7,061 nt of DNA from an uncultured Succinatimonas sp. (lineage in GTDB: Bacteria > Pseudomonadota > Gammaproteobacteria > Enterobacterales > Succinivibrionaceae). Position 1 is the stretch's first letter. Each line of letters starts with the position of its first letter. The position numbers and the translations under genes are program-made. The notes under the pieces were generated by a model. The model searched no databases. It was not told the DNA's origin and was given only the letters and a program-made list of their open reading frames with translations. Where the stretch lies: positions 1 through 7,061 of the forward strand of contig CALBLB010000253.1 in the NCBI GenBank assembly GCA_937896115.1, written 5' to 3'. This document shows, piece after piece, positions 1 to 5,997 of this stretch.

Positions 1-2
1 AA

Positions 3-389
3 TCCTACGATCTGTTTTTCATGAATGAAGATGAAAAACGTATGTACGTTAACCGCCAGATGGCCAGAATGGACTATGAGACTGCCATGTCGGAGCGTGA
101 AGCTGAAGGAGTAAAAAAAGGCAAAGCCATAGGAATGCAAGAAGGCGAAGCCATAGGGATGCAAAAAGGCGAAGCCATAGGAATGCAAAAAGGCGAAGCT
201 ATCGGTGAAGCCAGAGGAATACAAAAAGGCGAAGTCATCGGTGCCCGGAAAAACAAAGAAAACAATTTCATCGCGTTATTAAAAAAAGGCGTCAATCTTG
301 ACATGCTCAAGGATGCATTAGGCTTGTCAGATGATGATTTGTCAGGTATGGCGGCGAAGAACCCTGAAATCAAGAAGTTCCTTGCATAA
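3..389 (+). CDS. C-terminal end of an Rpn-family / PD-(D/E)XK nuclease-transposase-type protein (5' partial)
   Basis: The reading frame is open to the left edge (in-frame codons from base 3 read SYDLFF before the first ATG at 21), so this is the tail of a longer gene, not a small gene starting at 21. The visible part has three pieces. First is a charged helical stretch (NEDEKRMYVNRQMARMDYE). Next is a run in which glycine recurs exactly every fourth residue (12 glycines, residues 30-74 counted from the ATG at 21). Last is a short C-terminal helical segment with NLDMLKDALGLSDDDL ending KKFLA. This architecture is typical of the C-terminus of Rpn (recombination-promoting nuclease / putative transposase, PDDEXK_2-type) proteins, whose catalytic domain would lie upstream of the window. 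No catalytic residue is visible here, so the family call rests on tail style. The gene converges on prmC. Confidence 0.62.
   Translation, partial: SYDLFFMNEDEKRMYVNRQMARMDYETAMSEREAEGVKKGKAIGMQEGEAIGMQKGEAIGMQKGEAIGEARGIQKGEVIGARKNKENNFIALLKKGVNLDMLKDALGLSDDDLSGMAAKNPEIKKFLA
108..239 (+). repeat. 24-bp in-frame tandem repeat (8-aa GMQKGEAI unit)
   Basis: Three adjacent 24-bp units lie at 132-155, 156-179 and 180-203, encoding GMQEGEAI, GMQKGEAI and GMQKGEAI. They differ from one another at only a few bases. A 12-bp interruption (GEAR, 204-215) is followed by a fourth, diverged unit at 216-239 (GIQKGEVI). A more diverged copy precedes the array at 108-131 (GVKKGKAI). The unit is a multiple of three, so gain or loss of copies would keep the frame. 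The near-identity at DNA level, including silent positions, points to recent duplication by slippage. Confidence 0.85.
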
Positions 390-425
390 GACAAAGCAGG
401 AATGTGAACGTTTGGTTTATTTAAT

Positions 426-453
426 TTACGGGCTTCAGAGTCAAAGCCCGTAA
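426..453 (-). terminator. Hairpin after prmC, possible (bidirectional) terminator
   Basis: A perfect 10-bp inverted repeat (TTACGGGCTT at 426-435 and AAGCCCGTAA at 444-453, 8-nt loop) sits directly after the prmC stop codon and between two convergent genes. On the minus strand it is followed by an A/T-rich stretch but not by a clean T run; on the plus strand the following bases are A-rich. Position and stem favour a transcription end for both genes, but termination strength is uncertain. Confidence 0.5.
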
Positions 454-1278
454 TTAAAAACAGGTGCCAAAGCTTACTCTTTCATTTCCTCCTAGATCGC
501 GCACGGTGCCTACATTAACAAAACCGTTCTCCGATAAAAGTTTGCGAACCTCAAAAGCCTGGTTATAACCATGCTCAAGCATAAGTATTCCGTGTTTATT
601 TAAATGTTCACGCGCGCCTTTAATGATGATGCGTATATCATCAAGACCGTCTTTTCCCGAAGTTAAAGCGCACAAAGGTTCAAATGGCAAAGAACTGTGC
701 TTAAGATGCTCATCCCCGTCTTCTATATACGGCGGATTAGAGACTATGAGATCAAAAGATCTTCCTTTATAGGCTTCAAACCACGAACTTTTGGAAAACT
801 CAACCAGGAGCCCAAGATTTGCGGCATTAAATTTTGCAACTTCAAGAGCTCCTTCATTGAGATCACAGGCAAAACACTGCGCCTTCGGTCTTTCTTTTTT
901 TATAGCCAAAATAACCGCACCGCTGCCGGTACCAAGATCCAACACTGATGAAAAATCTGTGTTTAAAGCCTGCTCGACCAAAGTCTCGGTATCGGCTCTT
1001 GGGATCAGAGTATCAGGAGTAACCTTAAGTTTAAGTCCCCAAAACTCCTTTTGCTCAAGAATATATTCAACGGGGTAACCGGTAGCACGCTTTTTCAGAA
1101 GCTCTTTAAAACGCTGCAACAGCGCTTCATCCAGCAGCTCATCGTCATGGATTATCAGCGCACTGTGACTTAATCCCGTAAGATATGAAAGCAAAAGCCT
1201 CGATTCCAAAGCGGGGCTTTCAACGCCTGCTTTTAAAAGTTCGTTACGGCCGAACAGCAAAGCCCCGGCTATATTCAC
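454..1278 (-). CDS. prmC: PrmC, peptide chain release factor N5-glutamine methyltransferase
   Basis: This SAM-dependent methyltransferase modifies the glutamine of the GGQ motif in class I release factors, in the cytoplasm. The protein has 274 residues, close to the 277 of E. coli PrmC. It has an N-terminal helical substrate-recognition domain (about 1-85), the linker signature TLIPRADTE (90-98), the SAM-binding glycine loop DLGTGSG (114-120) and the catalytic NPPY motif (181-184). It ends with the family-like LEHGYNQ and GGNERVSFG segments. The start is GTG at 1278. An AAGGA Shine-Dalgarno sequence (plus-strand 1288-1292) lies 9 nt upstream, inside the last prfA codons, and the start overlaps the prfA stop in a GTGA, so translation is probably coupled to prfA. 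Its likely substrate is encoded immediately upstream. Confidence 0.96.
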   Translation of the reverse strand: MNIAGALLFGRNELLKAGVESPALESRLLLSYLTGLSHSALIIHDDELLDEALLQRFKELLKKRATGYPVEYILEQKEFWGLKLKVTPDTLIPRADTETLVEQALNTDFSSVLDLGTGSGAVILAIKKERPKAQCFACDLNEGALEVAKFNAANLGLLVEFSKSSWFEAYKGRSFDLIVSNPPYIEDGDEHLKHSSLPFEPLCALTSGKDGLDDIRIIIKGAREHLNKHGILMLEHGYNQAFEVRKLLSENGFVNVGTVRDLGGNERVSFGTCF

Positions 1279-2369
1279 AGCGCACTGTCCTTGGCCATAT
1301 CTGCAAGCTGCTCTGCCTTGAACTCTTCTATAACCGGTTTTAACAGAAGATCAAGAGAGCCTGAAAGTACTTCATCCAAGCGGTAAACGGTAAGACCTAT
1401 ACGATGATCGGTGACGCGTCCTTGAGGGAAGTTATAAGTACGGATACGGTCGGATCTGTCACCGGAACTTAAGATGCTCTGTCTCATCTGTGACGCTTCG
1501 GCATTACGCTTGTCTTCTTCAAGTTTGGCAAGACGTGAATACAAAACCTCCATAGCCCGGGCTCGGTTTTGATGTTGCGAACGCTCATCCTGACACTCCA
1601 CCACTATTCCCGTAGGCAAGTGGGTAATACGTATGGCCGAATCGGTCTTGTTAATATGCTGACCGCCTGCGCCTGAGGAGCGATAGGTGTCAATTCTGAG
1701 ATCTGCCGGGTTTATAACCGGAGCTTTAGCAGGCGGGATCACCGGCAACACCATCACCGTACAGGCAGAAGTATGCACTCTGCCTTGAGTTTCGGTAACC
1801 GGCACGCGCTGCACACGATGACCGCCTGATTCAAACTTCATGTAGCCGTAGGCACCTTCACCTGAAAGTTTGGCAATCAGCTCTTTAAATCCGCCCATTT
1901 CACCTTCCGAAGATGAAACGATTTCCAAGGTCCAGCCTTTTGACTGCACATAATGGGAATACATCTTAAAAAGATCTCCGGCAAAAAGAGCTGCCTCATC
2001 GCCGCCGGTGCCGGCGCGTATCTCAAGAAAACAGTCACAATCATCGCGCTCGTCGTGAGGCAGCAATTGCAACTGCAACTCATGTTCTAAGGAAGCAACA
2101 TTTTCTTTTGCAGGCTCTATCTCTTCTTGAGCGATAGCCTGCATCTCCTCGTCACCTGAGTTTAAAAGTTCTTCAAGACCTTCAAGATCTGACGATGCCT
2201 TTTCATACTTTTTAAAGATCCCCACAGTTTCCTGCAGTCTTGAGTACTCGCGGTTTAATTCTTTAAAACGATCCTGTGAGGCTATCACCTCAGGTTGGGA
2301 GAGCAATTGCTCCACTTCCTGATGACGTTCGCTTAATGCCTGTAGTTTGCGCAATATGGTTTCTTGCAT
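1275..2369 (-). CDS. prfA: Peptide chain release factor 1 (RF1)
   Basis: RF1 recognises UAA and UAG in the ribosomal A site and triggers hydrolysis of peptidyl-tRNA. The 364-residue protein (360 in E. coli) has the N-terminal helical domain and the EIRAGTGGDEAALFA core (116-130). The stop-codon-reading tripeptide is PVT (190-192), fitting the RF1 PxT motif rather than the SPF of RF2. The catalytic GGQ lies at 235-237 within SSGAGGQHINKTDSAIR. The ATG at 2369 begins MQETILRKL, aligned with known RF1 starts, although the ribosome-binding site is weak (AAGA about 10 nt upstream). There is no RF2-style internal frameshift. The gene lies 53 bp after yfbV and overlaps prmC by 4 bp. The hemA gene that precedes prfA in E. 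coli is not here. Confidence 0.97.
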   Translation of the reverse strand: MQETILRKLQALSERHQEVEQLLSQPEVIASQDRFKELNREYSRLQETVGIFKKYEKASSDLEGLEELLNSGDEEMQAIAQEEIEPAKENVASLEHELQLQLLPHDERDDCDCFLEIRAGTGGDEAALFAGDLFKMYSHYVQSKGWTLEIVSSSEGEMGGFKELIAKLSGEGAYGYMKFESGGHRVQRVPVTETQGRVHTSACTVMVLPVIPPAKAPVINPADLRIDTYRSSGAGGQHINKTDSAIRITHLPTGIVVECQDERSQHQNRARAMEVLYSRLAKLEEDKRNAEASQMRQSILSSGDRSDRIRTYNFPQGRVTDHRIGLTVYRLDEVLSGSLDLLLKPVIEEFKAEQLADMAKDSAL

Positions 2370-2404
2370 GATGGTATTCTTAAAAAAATTCTTTCAATCT
2401 GACT

Positions 2405-2413
2405 ATTTTAACA
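2405..2413 (-). promoter_or_regulatory. Candidate extended -10 promoter for prfA-prmC
   Basis: Read on the minus strand, the short yfbV-prfA gap contains TGTTAAAAT, an extended -10 element (TGn plus a 5/6 match to TATAAT). It would start transcription about 30 nt before the prfA ATG. No good -35 hexamer stands at the right distance. No terminator is seen between yfbV and prfA, so readthrough from yfbV is equally possible. Confidence 0.3.
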
Positions 2414-2422
2414 AAGTAGCCT

Positions 2423-2875
2423 TCAAAGCTTGCTTAGAAATTCACGTCCTAAAATTTTTATTCCGTCGCGCATGATCTCAGCCAACGCCATCATATCCGG
2501 GAGATCTTCTCCGCTGCGGTGTAGTCTTATGCAGGTTTCCATATAAAAGATCCTAAGTCTCGGGTTTAGTTTCATGCGACTGCGTTTTCCCATCCACCAA
2601 TATCCCTGCAAAGGCATAAGCAGAATAAAAAGTATGCAGATAATAGTCATGGGCCAGTTGCTCTTTACGGCAAACATGAACTCTACACCCAAAAGACCGC
2701 CGCCTCTTACATAAGACCAAAGCATGATAAAGACAATAAAAGGCGGCAGGATCACTTTGCCTGCCCTGATGGCCTTTTTGACACGGCATTCGGGGAACAC
2801 CGGATTTAACAAAGGATCCTGCGGCCACAGTTCACAGTAACGTATGCCGTCTTTTACAGTTTTGAAAAAAGCCAT
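2423..2875 (-). CDS. yfbV: YfbV-like inner-membrane protein (DUF412, terminus macrodomain insulation protein family)
   Basis: The 150-residue protein matches E. coli YfbV (151 aa) along its length. It has the N-terminal F..G..Y..LWP pattern, NPVFPECRV (24-32), two hydrophobic membrane segments (about 41-57 and 76-94), the signature MPLQGYWWMGKRS (87-99) and a C-terminal LA...LG.EFL..L tail. In E. coli YfbV is an inner-membrane protein that helps limit the influence of the Ter macrodomain on flanking chromosome; whether that role holds here is inference. The ATG at 2875 has a strong AAGGAG Shine-Dalgarno sequence (plus-strand 2881-2886) 5 nt upstream. The gene is divergent from pta, whereas in E. 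coli its divergent neighbour is ackA. It may be co-transcribed with prfA and prmC 53 bp downstream. Confidence 0.9.
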   Translation of the reverse strand: MAFFKTVKDGIRYCELWPQDPLLNPVFPECRVKKAIRAGKVILPPFIVFIMLWSYVRGGGLLGVEFMFAVKSNWPMTIICILFILLMPLQGYWWMGKRSRMKLNPRLRIFYMETCIRLHRSGEDLPDMMALAEIMRDGIKILGREFLSKL

Positions 2876-2944
2876 AAATTCTCCTTAATTGACATCAGTG
2901 TAACGCATCCTTTCACCGTTGCCTTCATCTTGGTCTTTTTCACC

Positions 2945-2973
2945 TTGATTATGTACTCAAGGCGCATGATAAT
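2945..2973 (+). promoter_or_regulatory. Probable sigma-70 promoter for pta
   Basis: TTGATT (2945-2950) and GATAAT (2968-2973) are separated by an ideal 17-bp spacer, matching consensus at 4/6 and 5/6. The predicted start near 2980 gives a leader of about 50 nt. The leader contains a small hairpin (TGTCGC at 2984-2989 pairing with GCGGCA at 2994-2999). The -35 lies inside the imperfect palindrome TTGATTATGTACTCAA (2945-2960). Its TTGA/TCAA arms are 2 bp too far apart for a standard FNR box. Confidence 0.55.
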
Positions 2974-2976
2974 TAA
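2948..2976 (-). promoter_or_regulatory. Weak candidate promoter for yfbV
   Basis: On the minus strand, TTAATT (2976-2971) and CATAAT (2953-2948) are separated by 17 bp. The -10 is a good 5/6 match and the -35 is poor (3/6). The -10 overlaps the -35 of the divergent pta promoter on the other strand, so the two would compete for polymerase. Confidence 0.3.
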
Positions 2977-3031
2977 CACGGTATGTCGCCTGTGCGGCAA
3001 TGCGTAAAAAAAGTAAAATTTGGAGTTTGAC

Positions 3032-5023
3032 GTGACACGTACTGTTATGCTCGTCCCGGCCGGTAAGACCGAGGGCATTTTTCCGGCCTCTTTAGGCCTT
3101 GTTAAAGCTTTGAAGGATCATGGCGTCAAAGCAGCTCTGTTTACTCCGTTTGCAGGAGAACTTGACGAAGAGCAGGAAGGTAAAACCCTGTGCAGATGCT
3201 GTTCGTTAAAGGCCATTGCCAAAGGCAAGAGATCCGAGGTTCTTGAAGAGATCGTGGCCAATTTCCACGCTCTTTTAGACGCTGAACAGCCTGAGATCGT
3301 CATTGTCGAAGGCGTAAGCGGTACTCCTTTTGATAAAGACGAAATGAATGCCGACGTATGCCACGCTTTGGATGCTGACATCATTACCGTATCTACCGGC
3401 ACCTGCAAAGGCAACAAAGCGGCTATAGACGCAACCCTGATCCCTTTTGCCAACGCCGGTAAAAACCGCGTCTTAGGCGACATAGTCATCAACCACAAAG
3501 CACCGCGTGATGCCAAAGGTCAACGTAACTTAGTGCTCTCAGGCTGTGCCGAGTGCTGCGGCAACTCCTCTTCCTGCTGCTGCAAGAAAGATGACACTCC
3601 GGCCGTTACCAATGTCATAGCCGACATCGAATATGCCAAGGAAAATTACGCTCCTCGTGCCCGCGACATCGCAGCTTATTTGGATGCCAAGGTTACCTCA
3701 GGCGATGAGAATGTCCGCGGCTATAAAGTGATGTTCTCAGGTGAAGAAGAAAAAGCCCCTAAGGTTCTGCTTACTGCAAGCGTTCCTGCTTCCACCAAAG
3801 CCGGCATCGTGATCTTAGCAGGCGGTGCAAGCGGCAGCGTTGAAGGTGCCACCGTCATCGAAACCGATAAGAGCGTCTGGCAGGTTGCCGAAGCTTTGGC
3901 ATCCTTCCCTGCCACCGTCTGCTCCGATGATGCCGAGCGTATCGCCGTTGCCGCTGCCAACGGTGCTAAAGCCGTAAGCGACGAACTTATCAAGACTCTT
4001 TGCGATTATGATCATGATCGCGTAGCTCTTATGAGCCCCGCTGCTTTCCGCTACCAGTTGGCATCTTCCGCCCGTGCAGCTCACCTGCGCATTGCCTTAC
4101 CTGAAGGTGACGAGCCTCGTACCGTTAAAGCTGCCGCCATCGTGGCTCAGCAGGGTATCGCCGTTCCCGTACTCTACGGCAATAAAGATGCCATCAACAA
4201 AGTGGCTGCCGAGCAGGGTGTGGTTTTAGGTGAAGGTGTGGAGATCGTTGATCCTGAACTCATTCGCCAAAACTATGTCGACCGTTTGGTAGAACTGCGT
4301 GCCAAAAAGGGTATGACTCCTGAAAAAGCCGTTGAGACTTTGAAGGACAACGTGTTCCTGGCTACCATGATGATCGAGCGCGGTGAGATCGACGGTCTGG
4401 TTTCAGGCGCCGTGCATACCACCGCCAACACCATTCGTCCTGCGTTCCAGATCTTAAAGACTGCCCCTGGTGCCAAACTGGTTTCAGGCGGTTTCTTCAT
4501 GCTCATGCCCGAGCAGGTACATTTCTACGCCGACTGCGCAGTAAACCTCAATCCTAATGCCGATGAGATCTCCGAGATCGCCATTCAGTCCGCCGATACT
4601 GCCAAAGCTTTTGGTATCGATCCGCGCGTAGCTCTTATTACCTATTCAACTCACACCTCAGGCAAGGGCCCTGATGTGGATCTCATGACTCAGGCCACTG
4701 AGCTTGTCAAGCAAAAACGCCCTGATCTCAAAGTCGACGGCCCGTTGCAGTTTGACGCTGCCGTCATGCCTTCCGTCGCCGCCCAGAAAGCCCCCGGTTC
4801 ACCGGTTGCCGGCAAGGCCACGGTTTTCGTGTTCCCGAGCCTCTCTACCGGTAACACCGTATACAAGGCCGTGCAGCGCTCTGCCAATTTGGTAGCCATC
4901 GGACCTCTGTTGCAGGGCTTAAGAAAGCCGGTAAACGATCTCTCCCGCGGAGCTCTCGTGGACGATATCGTCTACACCATAGCCGTGACCGCCATTCAGG
5001 CAGCTCAGGCTAAAAAACAGTAA
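3032..5023 (+). CDS. pta: Phosphate acetyltransferase, long multidomain form, with cysteine-rich N-terminal insert
   Basis: Pta interconverts acetyl-CoA plus phosphate and acetyl phosphate plus CoA, in cytoplasmic mixed-acid metabolism. The GTG at 3032 is the likely start. GGAG (3022-3025) lies 6 nt upstream, and the resulting MTRTVMLVPAG aligns with the E. coli start MSRIIMLIPTG; the TTG at 3020 would put the Shine-Dalgarno inside the gene. This gives 663 residues against 714 in E. coli. Domains: an N-terminal BioD/AAA-like domain (1-200), a shortened DRTGG-like middle region (about 200-325) and the catalytic PTA/PTB domain (about 332-660). The catalytic domain has ALPEGDEPRTVKAA, VSGAVHTTANTIRP, GPLQFDAAVMP (570-580) and LQGLRKPVNDLSRG (627-640), and is very close to E. 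coli. The N-terminal domain carries two cysteine clusters: CRCC at 54-57 and CAECCGNSSSCCC at 172-184. ackA, the usual upstream partner, is missing. Codon choice suggests high expression. Confidence 0.95.
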   Translation: MTRTVMLVPAGKTEGIFPASLGLVKALKDHGVKAALFTPFAGELDEEQEGKTLCRCCSLKAIAKGKRSEVLEEIVANFHALLDAEQPEIVIVEGVSGTPFDKDEMNADVCHALDADIITVSTGTCKGNKAAIDATLIPFANAGKNRVLGDIVINHKAPRDAKGQRNLVLSGCAECCGNSSSCCCKKDDTPAVTNVIADIEYAKENYAPRARDIAAYLDAKVTSGDENVRGYKVMFSGEEEKAPKVLLTASVPASTKAGIVILAGGASGSVEGATVIETDKSVWQVAEALASFPATVCSDDAERIAVAAANGAKAVSDELIKTLCDYDHDRVALMSPAAFRYQLASSARAAHLRIALPEGDEPRTVKAAAIVAQQGIAVPVLYGNKDAINKVAAEQGVVLGEGVEIVDPELIRQNYVDRLVELRAKKGMTPEKAVETLKDNVFLATMMIERGEIDGLVSGAVHTTANTIRPAFQILKTAPGAKLVSGGFFMLMPEQVHFYADCAVNLNPNADEISEIAIQSADTAKAFGIDPRVALITYSTHTSGKGPDVDLMTQATELVKQKRPDLKVDGPLQFDAAVMPSVAAQKAPGSPVAGKATVFVFPSLSTGNTVYKAVQRSANLVAIGPLLQGLRKPVNDLSRGALVDDIVYTIAVTAIQAAQAKKQ

Positions 5024-5044
5024 TATGCAGTTTTAACCTAGATG

Positions 5045-5074
5045 AATGCGCCCCCAAAAGGGCGCATTTTTTTT
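5045..5074 (+). terminator. Strong intrinsic terminator of pta
   Basis: A perfect 9-bp GC-rich stem (AATGCGCCC at 5045-5053 with GGGCGCATT at 5060-5068, 6-nt loop) runs into eight consecutive T residues (5067-5074). It starts 21 bp after the pta stop. The T tract ends one base before the start codon of the next gene, leaving that gene no ordinary leader. Confidence 0.92.
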
Positions 5075-5075
5075 C

Positions 5076-5903
5076 ATGAAGATACTTATAACAGGCGGCA
5101 GCGGCTTCATTGGATCCCATGCCTGCACGCTTTTTTCAAAGCAAGGACATGAAGTCTTTGTCCTTACCCGCAGAAATAAACATACATTGCATAGTTTTCC
5201 TGCTTGTAAAGCCGTATTCGATCTAAACGATGCTTTACCCGAAGTTGATGCCGTCATCAATCTTGCCGGTGCTTCAATAGCCGCAAAATACCTGAACCGA
5301 CGACGCGAAGATGAGCTTTTAAAAAGCCGGATAAACATCATGGATCATCTTTTAAAAGCTTACCGCGGACGAGCTTTTCCCAAAATATTCATTCAGGCTT
5401 CGGCAAGCGGGATCTACCCGTCAGGCGGGACATTTGACGAAGACGGCGAAACCGACGGCAATTTCAGCGAGCTTATCCAAGCGGTGGAAAACGCCGCCCT
5501 GCAACGCTTTTCAGATATATCAAATCTCATGCTCGTACGCTTTGGTGTGGTTATGGGAAAAGACGGCGGACTTATGCGCATACTCTCGTATTTACCGTCT
5601 CTGTATTTTTTTCCAGATCCACAAAACTTTATTCCGTGGCTGAGCATAGATGACGCTGCCGAGATTTTGCTTTTTTTATGTACTCACCCTTTAGAAGGGG
5701 TAGTTAATGCGGTAAGCCCGCAGAAACTTACCCTAAACAAACTGCTAAGTTACGCTAAAAAACCCGGAATTCGCCTGCCTCTTCCCTATTTATTGCTTAA
5801 ATGTCTGCCTGACAAACGTTGTGAATTGCTTACCGTTTCGCATACTATCCTTCCTGCGAAACTAAAGAGTGCGGGATTTTGCTTCAAAACTTTTCGCAAA
5901 TAA
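5076..5903 (+). CDS. yfcH: YfcH-like NAD(P)-binding epimerase (TIGR01777 / DUF1731-type extended SDR)
   Basis: This is a Rossmann-fold protein of the nucleotide-sugar-epimerase-like SDR group whose substrate is unknown even in E. coli. From the ATG at 5076 it has 275 residues, against 297 in E. coli YfcH. It has the dinucleotide loop TGGSGFIGSH (6-15), DAVINLAGASIA (58-69), the ASASGIYPSGG segment (108-118) in the place of the SATGYYG-type motif, VRFGVVMGKDGG (154-165), PWLSIDDAAEILLF (187-200), NAVSP (211-215) and a C-terminal LKSAGFCF. The in-frame ATG at 5046 lies in the terminator stem and would add ten unrelated residues, so the Rossmann start is preferred. There is no Shine-Dalgarno sequence: the upstream bases are the pta terminator. 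I see no lysine at the usual YxxxK spacing after Y114. The gene belongs to the same extended neighbourhood in E. coli. Confidence 0.85.
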   Translation: MKILITGGSGFIGSHACTLFSKQGHEVFVLTRRNKHTLHSFPACKAVFDLNDALPEVDAVINLAGASIAAKYLNRRREDELLKSRINIMDHLLKAYRGRAFPKIFIQASASGIYPSGGTFDEDGETDGNFSELIQAVENAALQRFSDISNLMLVRFGVVMGKDGGLMRILSYLPSLYFFPDPQNFIPWLSIDDAAEILLFLCTHPLEGVVNAVSPQKLTLNKLLSYAKKPGIRLPLPYLLLKCLPDKRCELLTVSHTILPAKLKSAGFCFKTFRK

Positions 5904-5950
5904 CCGTAAGCGTTTTCGTATCTTAAAAAGTAACCATTTTTTTACTTTAA

Positions 5951-5984
5951 TTATCAAATTGATAACTTATTTTTGTGAGTTATC
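5951..5984 (+). promoter_or_regulatory. Nested GATAA/TTATC inverted repeats upstream of araD, operator-like
   Basis: The perfect 15-bp palindrome TTATCAAATTGATAA (5951-5965) overlaps a second inverted repeat (GATAACT at 5961-5967 and AGTTATC at 5978-5984). GATAA/TTATC therefore occurs three times within 34 bp. Such spacing suits a dimeric regulator binding alternative pairs of half-sites. The regulator is unknown, and the AT-rich context raises the chance of coincidence. Confidence 0.4.
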
Positions 5985-5989
5985 TTTCA
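5974..5989 (+). promoter_or_regulatory. Possible CRP-like site
   Basis: TGTGA-N6-TTTCA has a perfect left half-site and a 3/5 right half-site relative to TGTGA-N6-TCACA. Its centre (5981.5) would be about 70 bp upstream of the transcription start predicted from the promoter at 6018-6045. That matches a typical class I CRP position and suits a sugar gene. The match is imperfect. Confidence 0.3.
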
Positions 5990-5997
5990 TTCTTTAT

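Noticed and set aside
132..239. CRISPR array or other DNA-level repeat array
   Set aside because: The units are contiguous, in frame and translated as an 8-residue protein repeat. There are no unique spacers between them.
21..389. A complete small gene starting at ATG 21
   Set aside because: The frame is open to the window edge, no ribosome-binding site precedes the ATG, and the protein looks like the tail of a larger family. It is therefore annotated as a 5'-partial gene.
2945..2960. FNR box at TTGATTATGTACTCAA upstream of pta
   Set aside because: FNR sites have TTGAT-N4-ATCAA. Here the TTGA and TCAA arms are separated by 8 rather than 6 bases, so the match fails by spacing.
3020..3031. 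TTG at 3020 as the start of pta
   Set aside because: The TTG overlaps the Shine-Dalgarno region (GGAG at 3022-3025) that fits the GTG at 3032. Only the GTG start aligns with the beginning of E. coli Pta.
3118..3993. Long minus-strand open frames opposite pta
   Set aside because: They are shadows of a codon-biased gene. Their translations are low-complexity Ser/Ala/Leu-rich with no family features, and no sensible start signals are present.
5046..5075. ATG at 5046 as the start of the yfcH-like gene
   Set aside because: It lies inside the pta terminator stem, has no ribosome-binding site and adds residues translated from the hairpin and T tract. The Rossmann-fold protein begins naturally with MKILITGG at 5076.
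5927..5948. Terminator after yfcH (AAAGTA / TACTTT inverted repeat)
   Set aside because: The 6-bp stem is entirely A/T-rich apart from one G-C pair, has a 10-nt loop and lacks a following T run. It is unlikely to terminate transcription.
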